From assembly GCA_030158665.1 (NCBI GenBank), contig JAOASM010000023.1, positions 1 to 43,109 on the forward strand: DNA of 43,109 bases, read 5' to 3'. Of the stretch, positions 34,601-41,806 are shown one piece after another. Within the stretch, counting starts at the first letter, position 1. Every line of letters begins with the position of its first letter. The translations under genes were made by a program, and so were the position numbers. The DNA comes from Sediminibacterium sp. GTDB taxonomy: Bacteria > Bacteroidota > Bacteroidia > Chitinophagales > Chitinophagaceae. The notes under the pieces were generated by a model. That model did no database searches. It saw only the letters and a program-made list of their open reading frames with translations, and was not told the DNA's origin.

Positions 34601-37394
34601 TTCCACCAGCAATTGAAAATCCAGTTGCTAATGATGTAGGTTGTAAACCATTAATAGTTTTATTGGTTAATTGTTCATTGCCTGTTAAAGTAGTTAATGT
34701 ACCTGTTGTAGGTAAAACTAAATCTGTAGTACCAGTTGTTTTTAATGTAATATCAGAGGCATTCAATACAGTTGTACCAGTTGTAATCAATGCACCACCC
34801 GTATTTATATTTCCACCTAATGTAATGGTCTTTCCAGTATTATTCACACCTGTTCCTCCATTTGCTGCTGAGACAATACCAGTTACATTGGTGGCAGTAC
34901 CAAATAGATCTGCTGTAATAGTGCCTGCTGTAAAATTTCCATTGACATCTCTTTTAACAATCGCGTTTGTTGTATTACTTGCTGTAGCTGCATTTGCAAG
35001 CATAGTTGCTGCATTAATATTTGTCGCAGAAGACCCACCAACTTTTTCAACAGTAGGTGCGTCAGCAGTACCTCCTAAGTCATTTGCCAATTGGAGCTTA
35101 CCCTTTGTTGTGGTGGTTGCATCAGGTGTTGTACTATTAGTAATACTTGCTGCAACAAATGCAGTTGTAGCTAACTGAGTAGAAATATCGCCTGTTGTAG
35201 CAGTTGGCGCTGTTGGTATACCTGTTAATGCAGGAGACGCCAATGGTGCTTTTAAATCTAAAGAGGCAATTGTATTTGATCTAATTGCATAGGGCAATAG
35301 CATGTTTGCCGTATCTGAAAAATTCACTTTCAATCCCAATCTGGCATCCGCCGCCGTCTTATTATAATACTTAGATAACATTGTAGCCGTATCTGATATA
35401 TTTACTTTTGCGTTAATAGATGCTTCTGTATTAGATCTTATCGCATACGGCAATAACATAGATGACGTATCACTAATATTAAGTTTTAAACCTACATTAT
35501 TTGTAACATTTGCAGCTAAAGCATAAGGCAATAACATTGTAGCCGTATCATTAATATTTACTTTTGTATTAATAGATGCCTCGGTATTGGATCTTATTGC
35601 ATATGGGAATAACATATTTGCAGTATCTGCATTATTCACTTTTAAACTTAATCTTGAATCAGTAGCAGTCTTGTTATAATAGTTAGATAACATTGTAGCC
35701 GTATCTGATATGTTCAATTTTTGACCAACATTATTTGTAACATTTGCAGCTAAAGCATAAGGCAATAACATCGCAGCTGTATCTGAACTATTTACTTTCA
35801 ATGCTTCTGCGGCCAATGCTCTAGTCTTTTCCGCATTAATACTTGCAATGGTATTCGAACGGATCGCATAGGGCAATAGCATAGCAGAAGTGTCTGCAAT
35901 ATTTACCTTTTGATTCAGTTTAGCATTAGCAGCTGTTTTATTGTAATAACTAGAAAGCATAGCCGATGTATCCGTATAATTCACTTTTGTATCTAAACTC
36001 TCAATGGTATTGGAGCGTATTGCATAAGGTAATAACATAGATGAGGTATCTGAAATATTCACTTTTAGATTCTCTTCAGTTATGGCTCTATTTTTTTCTG
36101 CATTGATACTAGCAATGGTATTAGAACGGATCGCATAGGGCAATAACATAGCAGATGTATCCGAAATATTCACTTTTGCATCTAAGCTCTCAATGGTATT
36201 AGAACGAATCGCATAAGGCAATAACATAGCAGAAGTGTCTGCAATATTTACTTTTAAATTCTCTTCTGCAATCGCTCTGTTTTTTTCTGTATTGATGCTC
36301 GCAATCGTATTCGAACGGATGGCATAGGGTAATAACATCGCAGATGTATCCGTATAATTCACTTTTGCATCTAGGCTCTCAATGGTATTAGAACGAATTG
36401 CATAAGACAATAACATAGCGGAGGTATCTGCAATATTTACTTTTAGAGTCAACCTAGCATTGGTTGCGGTCTTATTGTAATAGCTTGATAACATCGAAGC
36501 TGTATCTGTGTATTTTACTCCTGAAATGGCAACAAGGTAAGGTGCAATGATACCAGGAATTTGTGCGGAGTCTAATTTAACATTAATACGTTTAGACAGA
36601 TTAGCTGTATCTATTTTTCGCAAATAAGGAGTCAACATCATGGCCGTATCTGCTATATTTAATTTAAGTGCAGTAGAATTTCCAGAAGAAACTCCTAATG
36701 CATCAATACGATTAGAAAGTGAAATAGTATCAGCTGCAATGCGATCTGACACATACTTGGTATTTGCCAATAAACCAGTTGTAGGTAAACTTATATTACT
36801 TACTCCGGTAGTTGTAATAGTTAAATCACCAACCCCTTTAAAATTTAAACTCTGCGCAAGTGTGATAGTTTTACCATCATTGTTAACACCAGTACCTCCT
36901 TTTGATCCTGGCACAATCGTACTAATTGACATCGCAGAATCAGCCACAAGCGATCTTGATGCAAAAAGAGCATAAGGCACACTCCATAGTTGAGAAGTTC
37001 CCATATCTTGATATTCAGTATCAGGTGACCAACCCGGTGTTGGCAATGATGGCTCAATCGCAATCTTAATATTTACGAAATAAAAATCTGCATCCCAATC
37101 TATTGCCGATAAGCCAGTAGCTCCAGCAGTTCTAGTTCCTTTTCCAATAACTAAAGTAAAAATGCCATCATCTGTGGAGACAACTTTAAAAGATTCAGCA
37201 TAAGCAACAGTACCAGTAGCTGTTCCCTTTAGTAATGATACTTTTGCATAAATATTCCTACCTGCAGCTCCATTCCCATTGGCATCTCTCGCAACAGCTT
37301 GAAATAAAATGCCATCAGGTGTAAGTTGCGCAGAAGCAACATGACTTACTGTAATAAGACAAACGATTAAAACAAAATGTAATTTCTTAAACAT
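28686..37394 (-). CDS. Giant phage-tail-fibre-like surface protein (about 2,902 aa)
   Basis: The frame is open from a TTG at 37439, but the ATG at 37394 begins a clean signal peptide (MFKKLHFVLIVCLITVSHV, ending ASAQ). The order is the same N-terminal module as the 2,231-aa protein (about 24-150), many DTSAMLLPYAIRSNTIASI-type repeats (about 300-710), a tail-fibre phrase (TGIPTAPTATTGD, QLATTAFVAA), LPTSGTL cassettes (about 760-1700), a region with EMPYWSTTAGLSS and NTAPTEKLDVGGNIRF, a YadA-head-like part (about 2440-2580; NTAIGSNAM, GNTSMGAEAM), and a C-terminal domain shared with the other giant. No canonical T9SS sorting domain and no S74 chaperone end are seen. It lies 50 bases after the stand-alone AraC-like gene and 6 bases before the Gly-rich gene. 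Fibre role is inferred. Confidence 0.88.
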   Translation of the reverse strand: MFKKLHFVLIVCLITVSHVASAQLTPDGILFQAVARDANGNGAAGRNIYAKVSLLKGTATGTVAYAESFKVVSTDDGIFTLVIGKGTRTAGATGLSAIDWDADFYFVNIKIAIEPSLPTPGWSPDTEYQDMGTSQLWSVPYALFASRSLVADSAMSISTIVPGSKGGTGVNNDGKTITLAQSLNFKGVGDLTITTTGVSNISLPTTGLLANTKYVSDRIAADTISLSNRIDALGVSSGNSTALKLNIADTAMMLTPYLRKIDTANLSKRINVKLDSAQIPGIIAPYLVAISGVKYTDTASMLSSYYNKTATNARLTLKVNIADTSAMLLSYAIRSNTIESLDAKVNYTDTSAMLLPYAIRSNTIASINTEKNRAIAEENLKVNIADTSAMLLPYAIRSNTIESLDAKVNISDTSAMLLPYAIRSNTIASINAEKNRAITEENLKVNISDTSSMLLPYAIRSNTIESLDTKVNYTDTSAMLSSYYNKTAANAKLNQKVNIADTSAMLLPYAIRSNTIASINAEKTRALAAEALKVNSSDTAAMLLPYALAANVTNNVGQKLNISDTATMLSNYYNKTATDSRLSLKVNNADTANMLFPYAIRSNTEASINTKVNINDTATMLLPYALAANVTNNVGLKLNISDTSSMLLPYAIRSNTEASINAKVNISDTATMLSKYYNKTAADARLGLKVNFSDTANMLLPYAIRSNTIASLDLKAPLASPALTGIPTAPTATTGDISTQLATTAFVAASITNSTTPDATTTTKGKLQLANDLGGTADAPTVEKVGGSSATNINAATMLANAATASNTTNAIVKRDVNGNFTAGTITADLFGTATNVTGIVSAANGGTGVNNTGKTITLGGNINTGGALITTGTTVLNASDITLKTTGTTDLVLPTTGTLTTLTGNEQLTNKTINGLQPTSLATGFSIAGGTISKTLTVNNNATLSGTNTGDQTIILTGDVTGSGTGSFATTLATTGVTAGTYGSATTVPSITVDAKGRVTNVGNTTISGVSPVGSSMSSGKIIVGDVNNVASIVDMSGDVTINNAGVTTIGSDKVTTNKILNSNITYAKIQEVTSGKILGRVSAGNGIVEEVATTGTGDVVRAISPTFTGAPQVPTPIVSSNDGTIANTQFVTRAIGNISASSVTGILPGSNGGTGIDNTGKTITLGGNLVTSGNNSLILTTTGATNVTIPTSGTLATTAQLDAIAGGSFSGGQITGVVAPANGGTGIANSNTITLGGNLLTGAAFTTTGTTGLNASAITLKTTAPSTVILPVTGTLATLDGTETITNKTITAATNTISGLTNSNLSGTAGITDANLATIATAGKVLNTATTATFSNTANAIVSRDASGNFSAGTITASLSGNALTATKLATARTIYGNSFDGTANLSQVIGSSFGGTGNAYTKFAGATSTEKTYTLPDASTTILTTNALVTPSQGGTGVAIAAANTIFAGPVSGIDAAPTFRALTGADLPAGSGLYIANTTTQQANSNFNISNAGVVGGSLTAGSLIKQGGTSSQFLKADGSVDARSFATITGSESLTNKSVNGVTPTAVTTGFTLAGGLTNNKTLTVAADANVSGTNTGDVALSGQDYLSISNQSITVAPVNLSGTNVTGILAAARFPAMTGDITNTSGAVATTISTNAVTNTKIADNAVTTTKIADNAISSAKIATSAVTLDKIASISIQKLLGNKSSTAAGAPGEISIGSGLSLNSTTGELSATGSGGTVTGTGTVGEMPYWSTTAGLSSTPNFTWDNTNKNIKIGEGVNQSGVDSDLPSGLLTPIVGIVGKTNDATEQTMLSFKRPLYYGNSVPGFVDFVTKGGNNSTKFDIRMNSFVGNPTSMVNIMTMLSPGGYVGINNTAPTEKLDVGGNIRFSGALKPNNLAGTAGQFLTSQGSSSAPTWTTISNASTSATGLLTNTDWTTFNNKFSLPALTSGSVLFSNGSTIAQNNSNFFWDNTNSRLGLLTSSPQHTFQIGGETAENLKYGLMDTYYNTLKLGYRQTGWAIRTSNNSGVATDLSFAYDNGTTKTDRMTIGSTGGISIPGSLNVTGAVTGGTGNLTNLDVNSGKIYYNSTNDKIGMFTSAPTSMFQIGGDGGFDNPLKYDYGGEVGTLKFGYRNKEFRIATNTSSGVLIGLVYSYFNGTTNTESMRIANDGLVSIGSLSAGTFKLTGGTPASGKVLTSDATGNASWSTLNAVSSVGAIAGTSNANGATITSGVLNLTPADATNGGIVTNGDQIFSGNKRFLGLVTLNDKIQLNFSGAAGGGVEFTGDGDIVDNNDGYATVRFTNGLKINNAKGSLGTTTKITLGNDGNITSTGTIESVGLKLTGGTPGAGKVLVSDANGVASWASSSPASLSGGVAGAVVYQSGTGTTSFTAAGTTGQILTSSGTNAPTWTSVLSVAQGGTGTSTQNFVDLNTNQTIAGVKTFSKDIVVNGITIGRGVGQSGENVAIGGNALGSGTGARNTAIGSNAMGGFTGTGFNNNTSVGYSNLSGLSTGYGNTSMGAEAMASVAAGGENTAIGNQTLRSATSSYNTVLGASAGNVITTGAGNTIIGRGADVSAGTLNYATAIGYGAVATADNTMQLGNTSLTNVKTSGTITAGAITYPNVAGTNGYVLTTNGTNTATWSAPSWVDLTTAQTIAGVKTFSAASTVVNNNLTANAAGLSGQGLILSDDGDIVDMNDGAATFRFAAGIKINNGNKTAGTTNAITLSNAGNINATGNITAAGNLVAGAITYPNVAGTNGFVLTTNGTNTATWAAPTGAISGGTTNAIPKYTSATALGASSITDDGTNISFSNKTVAGGSAAVNSASIVAATTTYTLQQSDNGKVINCANTGAVTITIPSGLTAGFNCMIVQMAAGTVTISAGTSVTIYNRSNYSKTGGQYAIATIVSPSSNVFITGGDMQ
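29131..29610 (-). repeat. Two near-identical segments 390 bp apart inside the giant gene
   Basis: Bases about 29131-29215 and 29521-29605 are nearly the same, encoding AGAITYPNVAGTNG and TNGTNTATW in both. The intervening parts are also related (TIAGVKTFSAAST against a head-repeat region). It reflects duplication of a fibre cassette. Confidence 0.8.
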
Positions 37395-37444
37395 ATATAA
37401 ATTCTTTATTATTCGGATGATTTTGAAGGCCAGGATCAATTGCT

Positions 37445-37819
37445 TTATGAAAAATTCTTTTTTAAGATGTTTTTACTTGCTTCCTTATGTCCGGCTAAAA
37501 GCGTATTGAACTCTTTGCTTGAAGAAAAGCCACATAGTGAAATGATAGACTGAATAGGAAGTTCAGCATTTAAAGGGTTGGTAAACTCATCCCAAAAATG
37601 TTGAAAACGGTACATGTCTCTTAGTTGTTCAAAACCCATAGTATGATGGTTAAAAGACAATAGTTCCAAATCAGCATTAGAAATATTCAAAATACGAGAC
37701 AAGTCTTCTGCAGAGGCTGATTTTTGTAGATAGTACTTATTGATAAAGAAATGGTGGTCAAAAAGCACTTTAATTCGGTGCTCCTTTTTGCCAAATCTCT
37801 TAATAATAAATAGTTTCAT
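37445..37819 (-). CDS. Stand-alone AraC-type DNA-binding domain protein
   Basis: A 124-residue soluble protein resembling only the C-terminal part of AraC regulators: SASAEDLSRILNISNADLE is the first helix-turn-helix, and LPIQSIISLCGFSSSKEF the second, followed by a degenerate end. It has no sensor domain. The frame is open from an ATG at 37960, but that stretch overlaps the 60-bp element that is also present in the non-coding gap before the other operon. The ATG at 37819 (MKLFIIKRFGKKEH) is therefore preferred; 37837 is another option. It would be the first gene of the first fibre operon, 50 bases before the giant gene, and may regulate its own operon. Its second HTH is weak, so DNA binding is not certain. 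Confidence 0.72.
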   Translation of the reverse strand: MKLFIIKRFGKKEHRIKVLFDHHFFINKYYLQKSASAEDLSRILNISNADLELLSFNHHTMGFEQLRDMYRFQHFWDEFTNPLNAELPIQSIISLCGFSSSKEFNTLLAGHKEASKNILKKNFS

Positions 37820-37887
37820 TTTGTAAAATAATAGCATGGTTTCTGGTTCATATTTGGGTGCAATATTGAACGATTTAAGAGGAAATT

Positions 37888-37947
37888 CAAATTGTAACAG
37901 AAACACTGAAAATATTGGTGAAAAAGAATATGAATCATTATATATCA
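37888..37947 (-). promoter_or_regulatory. 60-bp conserved element upstream of the first fibre operon (copy A)
   Basis: Ungapped match to 24077-24136 (48 of 60). On the minus strand it ends with GTTTCTGTTAC followed by AATTTG, about 70 bases before the ATG at 37819, a distance close to that in the other copy. The gap 37820-38068 holds this element, an AT-rich tract around 37950-37980 and the terminator of the upstream gene, and nothing else that I can see. Confidence 0.7.
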
Positions 37948-38015
37948 GTATTTTATACATTATATATATAATAATTTATGACAAAAAAATAGGTTTAAAA
38001 GTCCCTTTTGGGCAT

Positions 38016-38045
38016 AAAAAAAAGAGCGCAAATGCACCCTTTTTT
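38016..38045 (-). terminator. Intrinsic terminator after the membrane AraC-type gene
   Basis: On the minus strand a 12-bp stem (six A, then GGGTGC) pairs with GCGCTC and six T around an ATTT loop, then continues into more T. Two pairs are G-U wobbles that form only in the minus-strand RNA, so it acts in that direction. It lies 23 bases after the stop codon at 38069 and separates that gene from the first fibre operon. Confidence 0.75.
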
Positions 38046-38068
38046 AAAAGAAATAAACTTCGTTAAAA

Positions 38069-39142
38069 CTAGACGGCTATGGCATCCATGATATCAGATG
38101 GATTACCTCCATGAAACTTCTTAAATGGCTTGTACAAATGTTGTCTTGAAGAAAAACCAGCTTCTTTTGCCAGAGCATCAATGGTGAAGTTGAGGTACTT
38201 AGGATTATGAATGATGTCAATAAAATAGTCTACCCTATTCTTATTGACTAAGTCGTTAAATGTCATTGAATACTTGTAATAAATGAATTTATATAAATCG
38301 TTACTACTGATATTTAATACTTTAGCTAAATTTTCTAATGAGGCATCGTTTTGTACAAAATACAACTTGGTATAAAATTCATTGATAAACTCAAGTTCAC
38401 TAATGGCAAATTCGGAATCTCGGTTAAAATTAGAACCGAAGGATATTTTTAAAGCTGATCGATTTAAAAAAGCGGGTCTATAAAATACAAAAAATAAAAT
38501 AATTAGAAACGCCAAAATAGAAAAAACATAAGATATCACATCTGATATTTTAAAAAATGACAATGGCGCAAAAACAACGAACATTAGCAGTGTAAAGAAA
38601 ATGAGCAGTTTTGACCAAACCTTTATTTTGTCAAAATAAATATTTTGGTGCTGCTGTTTGAACACTACCCAAGTAGTCGTATAAGCCATTGCTGCTAAAA
38701 ATGCAAACGTGATTAGAATCCTATAAATATTTAAGTATAGAGGAAATTGTATCTTAGTCTTCATCAGCATAAGTAAGGCTCTCTGATCGTTGATATTAAA
38801 TAATTCAGGGTAACTGATGATATAATTGAACAATAAAACCTCATAAATCACATAAAATACACCAATTACATTAACTGTTTTTTGAAACTTAGGTATATAC
38901 AAGATGGTGAAAACATTGATAATCGCATAGGAAATAACTCCTTTAAACATAGAAGTAGCAAACAAAAAATAATTTGAAGGCATATCAATTGTGAAAATTA
39001 ATGCATTCAATCCGGCGCCTAAAGCAAGTATAGAAAGATATATTTTTAAAATAATTGGTCGTTTGAATTTGACCATTAAATCTGCAAAGACAATGAGTGA
39101 AAATACAAAAATTGAAAAATATATCTTATTAATGATTTCCAT
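38069..39142 (-). CDS. Multi-pass membrane protein with C-terminal AraC-type DNA-binding domain
   Basis: A 357-residue regulator of a kind seen in Bacteroidota. The first 230 or so residues hold about six or seven hydrophobic segments (for example IYFSIFVFSLIVFADLMV, ILITFAFLAAMAYTTTWVV, LLIFFTLLMFVVFAPLSFF and ISYVFSILAFLIILFFVFY). The last 100 residues form an AraC HTH pair: DASLENLAKVLNISSNDLYK, then FTIDALAKEAGFSSRQHLYK with the usual FKKFHGGNPSD end. It probably senses a membrane or envelope signal and binds DNA directly. It lies 54 bases after the lipoprotein gene, is followed by a terminator, and stands next to the two operons that share a 60-bp element. It is the best candidate activator for that element, which is inference. 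Confidence 0.9.
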   Translation of the reverse strand: MEIINKIYFSIFVFSLIVFADLMVKFKRPIILKIYLSILALGAGLNALIFTIDMPSNYFLFATSMFKGVISYAIINVFTILYIPKFQKTVNVIGVFYVIYEVLLFNYIISYPELFNINDQRALLMLMKTKIQFPLYLNIYRILITFAFLAAMAYTTTWVVFKQQHQNIYFDKIKVWSKLLIFFTLLMFVVFAPLSFFKISDVISYVFSILAFLIILFFVFYRPAFLNRSALKISFGSNFNRDSEFAISELEFINEFYTKLYFVQNDASLENLAKVLNISSNDLYKFIYYKYSMTFNDLVNKNRVDYFIDIIHNPKYLNFTIDALAKEAGFSSRQHLYKPFKKFHGGNPSDIMDAIAV

Positions 39143-39196
39143 GATATTTGAAACTATTCTAATGTAAAATTATTACTTTAAATCGACTAAAGTCTA

Positions 39197-39655
39197 TTAA
39201 TTTGATATTATAAAAAAGTATTCATATTTAGTAGTGGTATTCAGCAACTTTAAATTCAATTGAGCAGAATTCACTTCAACTATTTCGTACTTACTTGTCA
39301 GCTTTGTTGTAGCGAGTGCGCCAGTGGTTACATGATTTAAAGCATTCAATTCTGAGATTTCCCATGTGCCAGCAAACCCGTCACTATCGATATAAGCACC
39401 ACTATGATAGAATTTCTTGGTGTATTTTTTCTGGTTTGTAGTTAAAGCATAGGCCTTTCCATCTACAGCCATCGAATCTAATTTCCAAATTTTGAACGTA
39501 TTCTGGAAACTACCTGTGCCTCCAACTAAGTGCCTTTGAAAATCTATATCACTAGCTACCTCTTCCTTCGTACATGAAACCAATGTACTCAGTATCAAAA
39601 AGCAAACTATAAATTTTGGAATGGAAATACTATTTAAAGAAAAAGTTGATTTCAT
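39197..39655 (-). CDS. Small lipoprotein, possibly lipocalin-like
   Basis: A 152-residue protein with a lipoprotein signal: a hydrophobic stretch IPKFIVCFLILSTLVSC ends in a lipobox with Cys28, followed by TKEEV. The remainder holds short beta-strand-like segments (KIWKLDSMAVDGKAYAL, GTWEISELN, TKYEYFFIIS) reminiscent of lipocalin-like domains of Bacteroidota lipoproteins, in which the order 'W, strand, GTWEI' is common. I do not recognise a specific function. It lies 12 bases after the PorG-like gene and so belongs to the same operon. By position it could be an outer-membrane lipoprotein partner of the PorG-like barrel, as GldK/PorK is in the core T9SS, but it is not an FGE-fold protein like GldK. 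Confidence 0.75.
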   Translation of the reverse strand: MKSTFSLNSISIPKFIVCFLILSTLVSCTKEEVASDIDFQRHLVGGTGSFQNTFKIWKLDSMAVDGKAYALTTNQKKYTKKFYHSGAYIDSDGFAGTWEISELNALNHVTTGALATTKLTSKYEIVEVNSAQLNLKLLNTTTKYEYFFIISN

Positions 39656-39667
39656 ACAATTACATTA

Positions 39668-41806
39668 CTATTTAAATAATCTTCTAGAAAAGAAAATACC
39701 AAAATTAACCCAGCCATCTGATGGTTTTGTCGGGCTATTTCTCAACTGTCCTTTCGTGACAGTTCTTGAAGTTGGATTAGAAAAATATACTGCAGCGGCA
39801 GCATCTGTTTTTGTCTTCTCTAATAATGACAAGGCATTAGGATAAGGATCAGGACCAACATCATCTAAATAATCAGACATGCTTTTATGGAATGCAAAAT
39901 GAATACCTACACTATTGAATCTAGATAGTTGATACTTTACTTTAAAATGGAAGAAATATCCCAAAGCCATCAATGAATAAGGTTTACCAGCACTGTCTAT
40001 AAACTGTCCACCAGTACCTAAAGGTTGCAAATTATATTCTTTCCCTTTATACACACCGGTTGGATTGAATGTGGCTACATCTAAGCCAAAACCAATTGAT
40101 GGTCGAATTCTTCTGGCTTTTGAATACAATCTGTTATCTACAAAATCATACTGAACAGAAGGTGAAATACTCAACATAGAGGTGCTAAATTTCATACCAC
40201 GTGCAATCTGCTCATTGTTATTAGACAAATAATCGGAGTTACTTAATTTAAAACTTGCTATCGTTAATGATGCACTCAAATTGGAATAAATAGTATAATT
40301 TACTTGTAATGCATTGTATAAATTGATATCATTACTAAGTAAATTTTTATTGCTAATGGTACCAGTAAAAATAGCACCGCCACTTAATAAACCAACCTCG
40401 ATCTTACTCTTTAGTGGTGCTTCAATTTTTTGAAAAATATTCTTAAGTGAATCCATCTCTCTTGGAGGTGTCTTTAAACTATCTTCAGATTTTTTTTCTT
40501 TAATTAAATCAGCCAAAAGCTTTCTACGTCTCAAGTCGTTTAAATAATTGACATAACCTACTTTGATTTCAGGTGTTGCTTTCCCATTTACATCTACTAT
40601 ACCTGATAAATTGTAATAACCTATCTTTTTTGCCGCATTAGCAGTTTTTGTGATGGTGATTTTATTAGAAAGATCATTCACTGCTTGAATTGAGAATGTC
40701 AATGTTGTATCTGTTCTTTTTAAAGTACTATCGTCTTTAAAATAACTGTATCCTAGTCTTAGGTTATTAAAATCTAATTTATTATTTGACAATAATTTAA
40801 AAGATTTAAAACTCTCTTTAACAATAATCGAATCAGGTATTTCCAGATCTGATTCTCCATTCAATATTGAAAAAACATGGGCTGGAGCTTTCGCATCTGG
40901 CGCAGTTAAAAAAGGTTCAATATTTATTTTAGGAGAATTGTAGTTTAAAGTCTGGTCATAGATACCTTTAAAAATGCCCTCCTTGGAATTTGCTCCCCAA
41001 TAGTTATTGGATAAATCAAATGTTTTATCTGTACCATAAACACCAAAATTTGCCACGTGCACAATTGTATCGCTAAGATTATCGATTAAGTAATTAGATA
41101 CAAATGAATTCCCCGTTAATTTAGCGCTATGCTTTGAAAAAAGTTGATCAACTCTACCATAAATGAGATTTGTTGAAATATTATAATTCTTAAATCCATA
41201 AACAGCATTATTCACAAAAGCATTATTACTAATTTCGTATTTAACATGATCGCTTTTTAAATCCTCAAAGTATAAAGCGGCATTATTCCCTGTGAATAGA
41301 TTATGGGAAATTCTAAAATTTACAAAATCTTCCGACTGATTAAAATTAAAAGGAGGATTGAGTACTTGAATGACAGATATCTTACCAGTATTGCCAATAA
41401 ACTGGTTATCACTAATATTCACACTTGCTCGTTTCCAGCCAAAATCAAAGAAAATAGGTAATTGCAAACCAGTGAAAATAACATTGGTTATATTGACTGG
41501 GCTAGCATCCACGTTTTTAATGATTAAGCCTACTCCTTCCTTTTTACTTCTACCTGACAAAACAATATCAAGATTACGACCCACCATTTCAACTCCACTT
41601 TCGCAAACAAGCACTCCAGGCTCTATGAATTCAATCATAGCGCCAGGCTCTACTACTAATTTACCCGTAACTGTTACAACGTCTTTTATAACGTGTTTTC
41701 CAGTTGCAATGGTTAATTTATCATAGTTGCCAGCCAATGTGTCTTGCGCTTGCAATACATTAAAAGAAAGACAGGCAAAAAAACATATTCCAAAAATCCT
41801 TTTCAT
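39668..41806 (-). CDS. Outer-membrane protein: N-terminal beta-helix-like region, C-terminal PorG/DUF6089-like barrel
   Basis: A 712-residue exported protein. After the signal peptide (ending VLQAQ) come about 290 residues with repeated strand patterns of a right-handed beta-helix (VVTVTGKLVVEPGAMIEF, ASVNISDNQFIGN, ISHNLFTGNNAALYF, YEISNNAFVNN). A middle part (about 300-450) links to a short basic and acidic stretch. From about 465 to the end lies a barrel-like region: IEVGLLSGGAIFTGTIS, RIRPSIGFGLDVATFNPTG, YNLQPLGTGGQF, KPYSLMALG and HKSMSDYLDDVGPDPY. These closely recall the DUF6089 family, to which the T9SS component PorG belongs. PorG proteins usually lack the beta-helix part, so this is an unusual fusion. 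Its ATG overlaps the stop of the GldM-like gene (TAATG), so the two are translationally coupled. T9SS role is inferred. Confidence 0.72.
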   Translation of the reverse strand: MKRIFGICFFACLSFNVLQAQDTLAGNYDKLTIATGKHVIKDVVTVTGKLVVEPGAMIEFIEPGVLVCESGVEMVGRNLDIVLSGRSKKEGVGLIIKNVDASPVNITNVIFTGLQLPIFFDFGWKRASVNISDNQFIGNTGKISVIQVLNPPFNFNQSEDFVNFRISHNLFTGNNAALYFEDLKSDHVKYEISNNAFVNNAVYGFKNYNISTNLIYGRVDQLFSKHSAKLTGNSFVSNYLIDNLSDTIVHVANFGVYGTDKTFDLSNNYWGANSKEGIFKGIYDQTLNYNSPKINIEPFLTAPDAKAPAHVFSILNGESDLEIPDSIIVKESFKSFKLLSNNKLDFNNLRLGYSYFKDDSTLKRTDTTLTFSIQAVNDLSNKITITKTANAAKKIGYYNLSGIVDVNGKATPEIKVGYVNYLNDLRRRKLLADLIKEKKSEDSLKTPPREMDSLKNIFQKIEAPLKSKIEVGLLSGGAIFTGTISNKNLLSNDINLYNALQVNYTIYSNLSASLTIASFKLSNSDYLSNNNEQIARGMKFSTSMLSISPSVQYDFVDNRLYSKARRIRPSIGFGLDVATFNPTGVYKGKEYNLQPLGTGGQFIDSAGKPYSLMALGYFFHFKVKYQLSRFNSVGIHFAFHKSMSDYLDDVGPDPYPNALSLLEKTKTDAAAAVYFSNPTSRTVTKGQLRNSPTKPSDGWVNFGIFFSRRLFK

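Noticed and set aside
17235..35178. Plus-strand reading frames of 90 to 200 codons inside the giant genes
   Set aside because: They are opposite-strand shadows of repetitive Thr/Gly/Ala-rich coding sequence, give valine- and proline-rich products without known motifs, and have no fitting promoters or start signals.
35270..36480. Regular repeats that could look like a CRISPR array or a satellite
   Set aside because: They lie inside one long open frame and encode diverged copies of a protein repeat (DTSAMLLPYAIRSNT). Spacing is uneven and there are no unique spacers or cas genes.
6358..37394. Prophage or contractile injection system, suggested by tail-fibre phrases
   Set aside because: There are no capsid, portal, terminase, sheath, tube, baseplate, integrase or lysis genes, and the fibre-like proteins carry Sec signal peptides, which phage tail fibres do not.
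37820..37960. ATG at 37960 as start of the stand-alone AraC-like protein
   Set aside because: The extra 47 codons overlap the 60-bp element that is also present in a non-coding gap at 24077-24136, and they do not resemble AraC sequence.
37996..38015. Second hairpin (CCC-TTTT-GGG) after the terminator near 38010
   Set aside because: Only three base pairs form, so it is not likely to matter.
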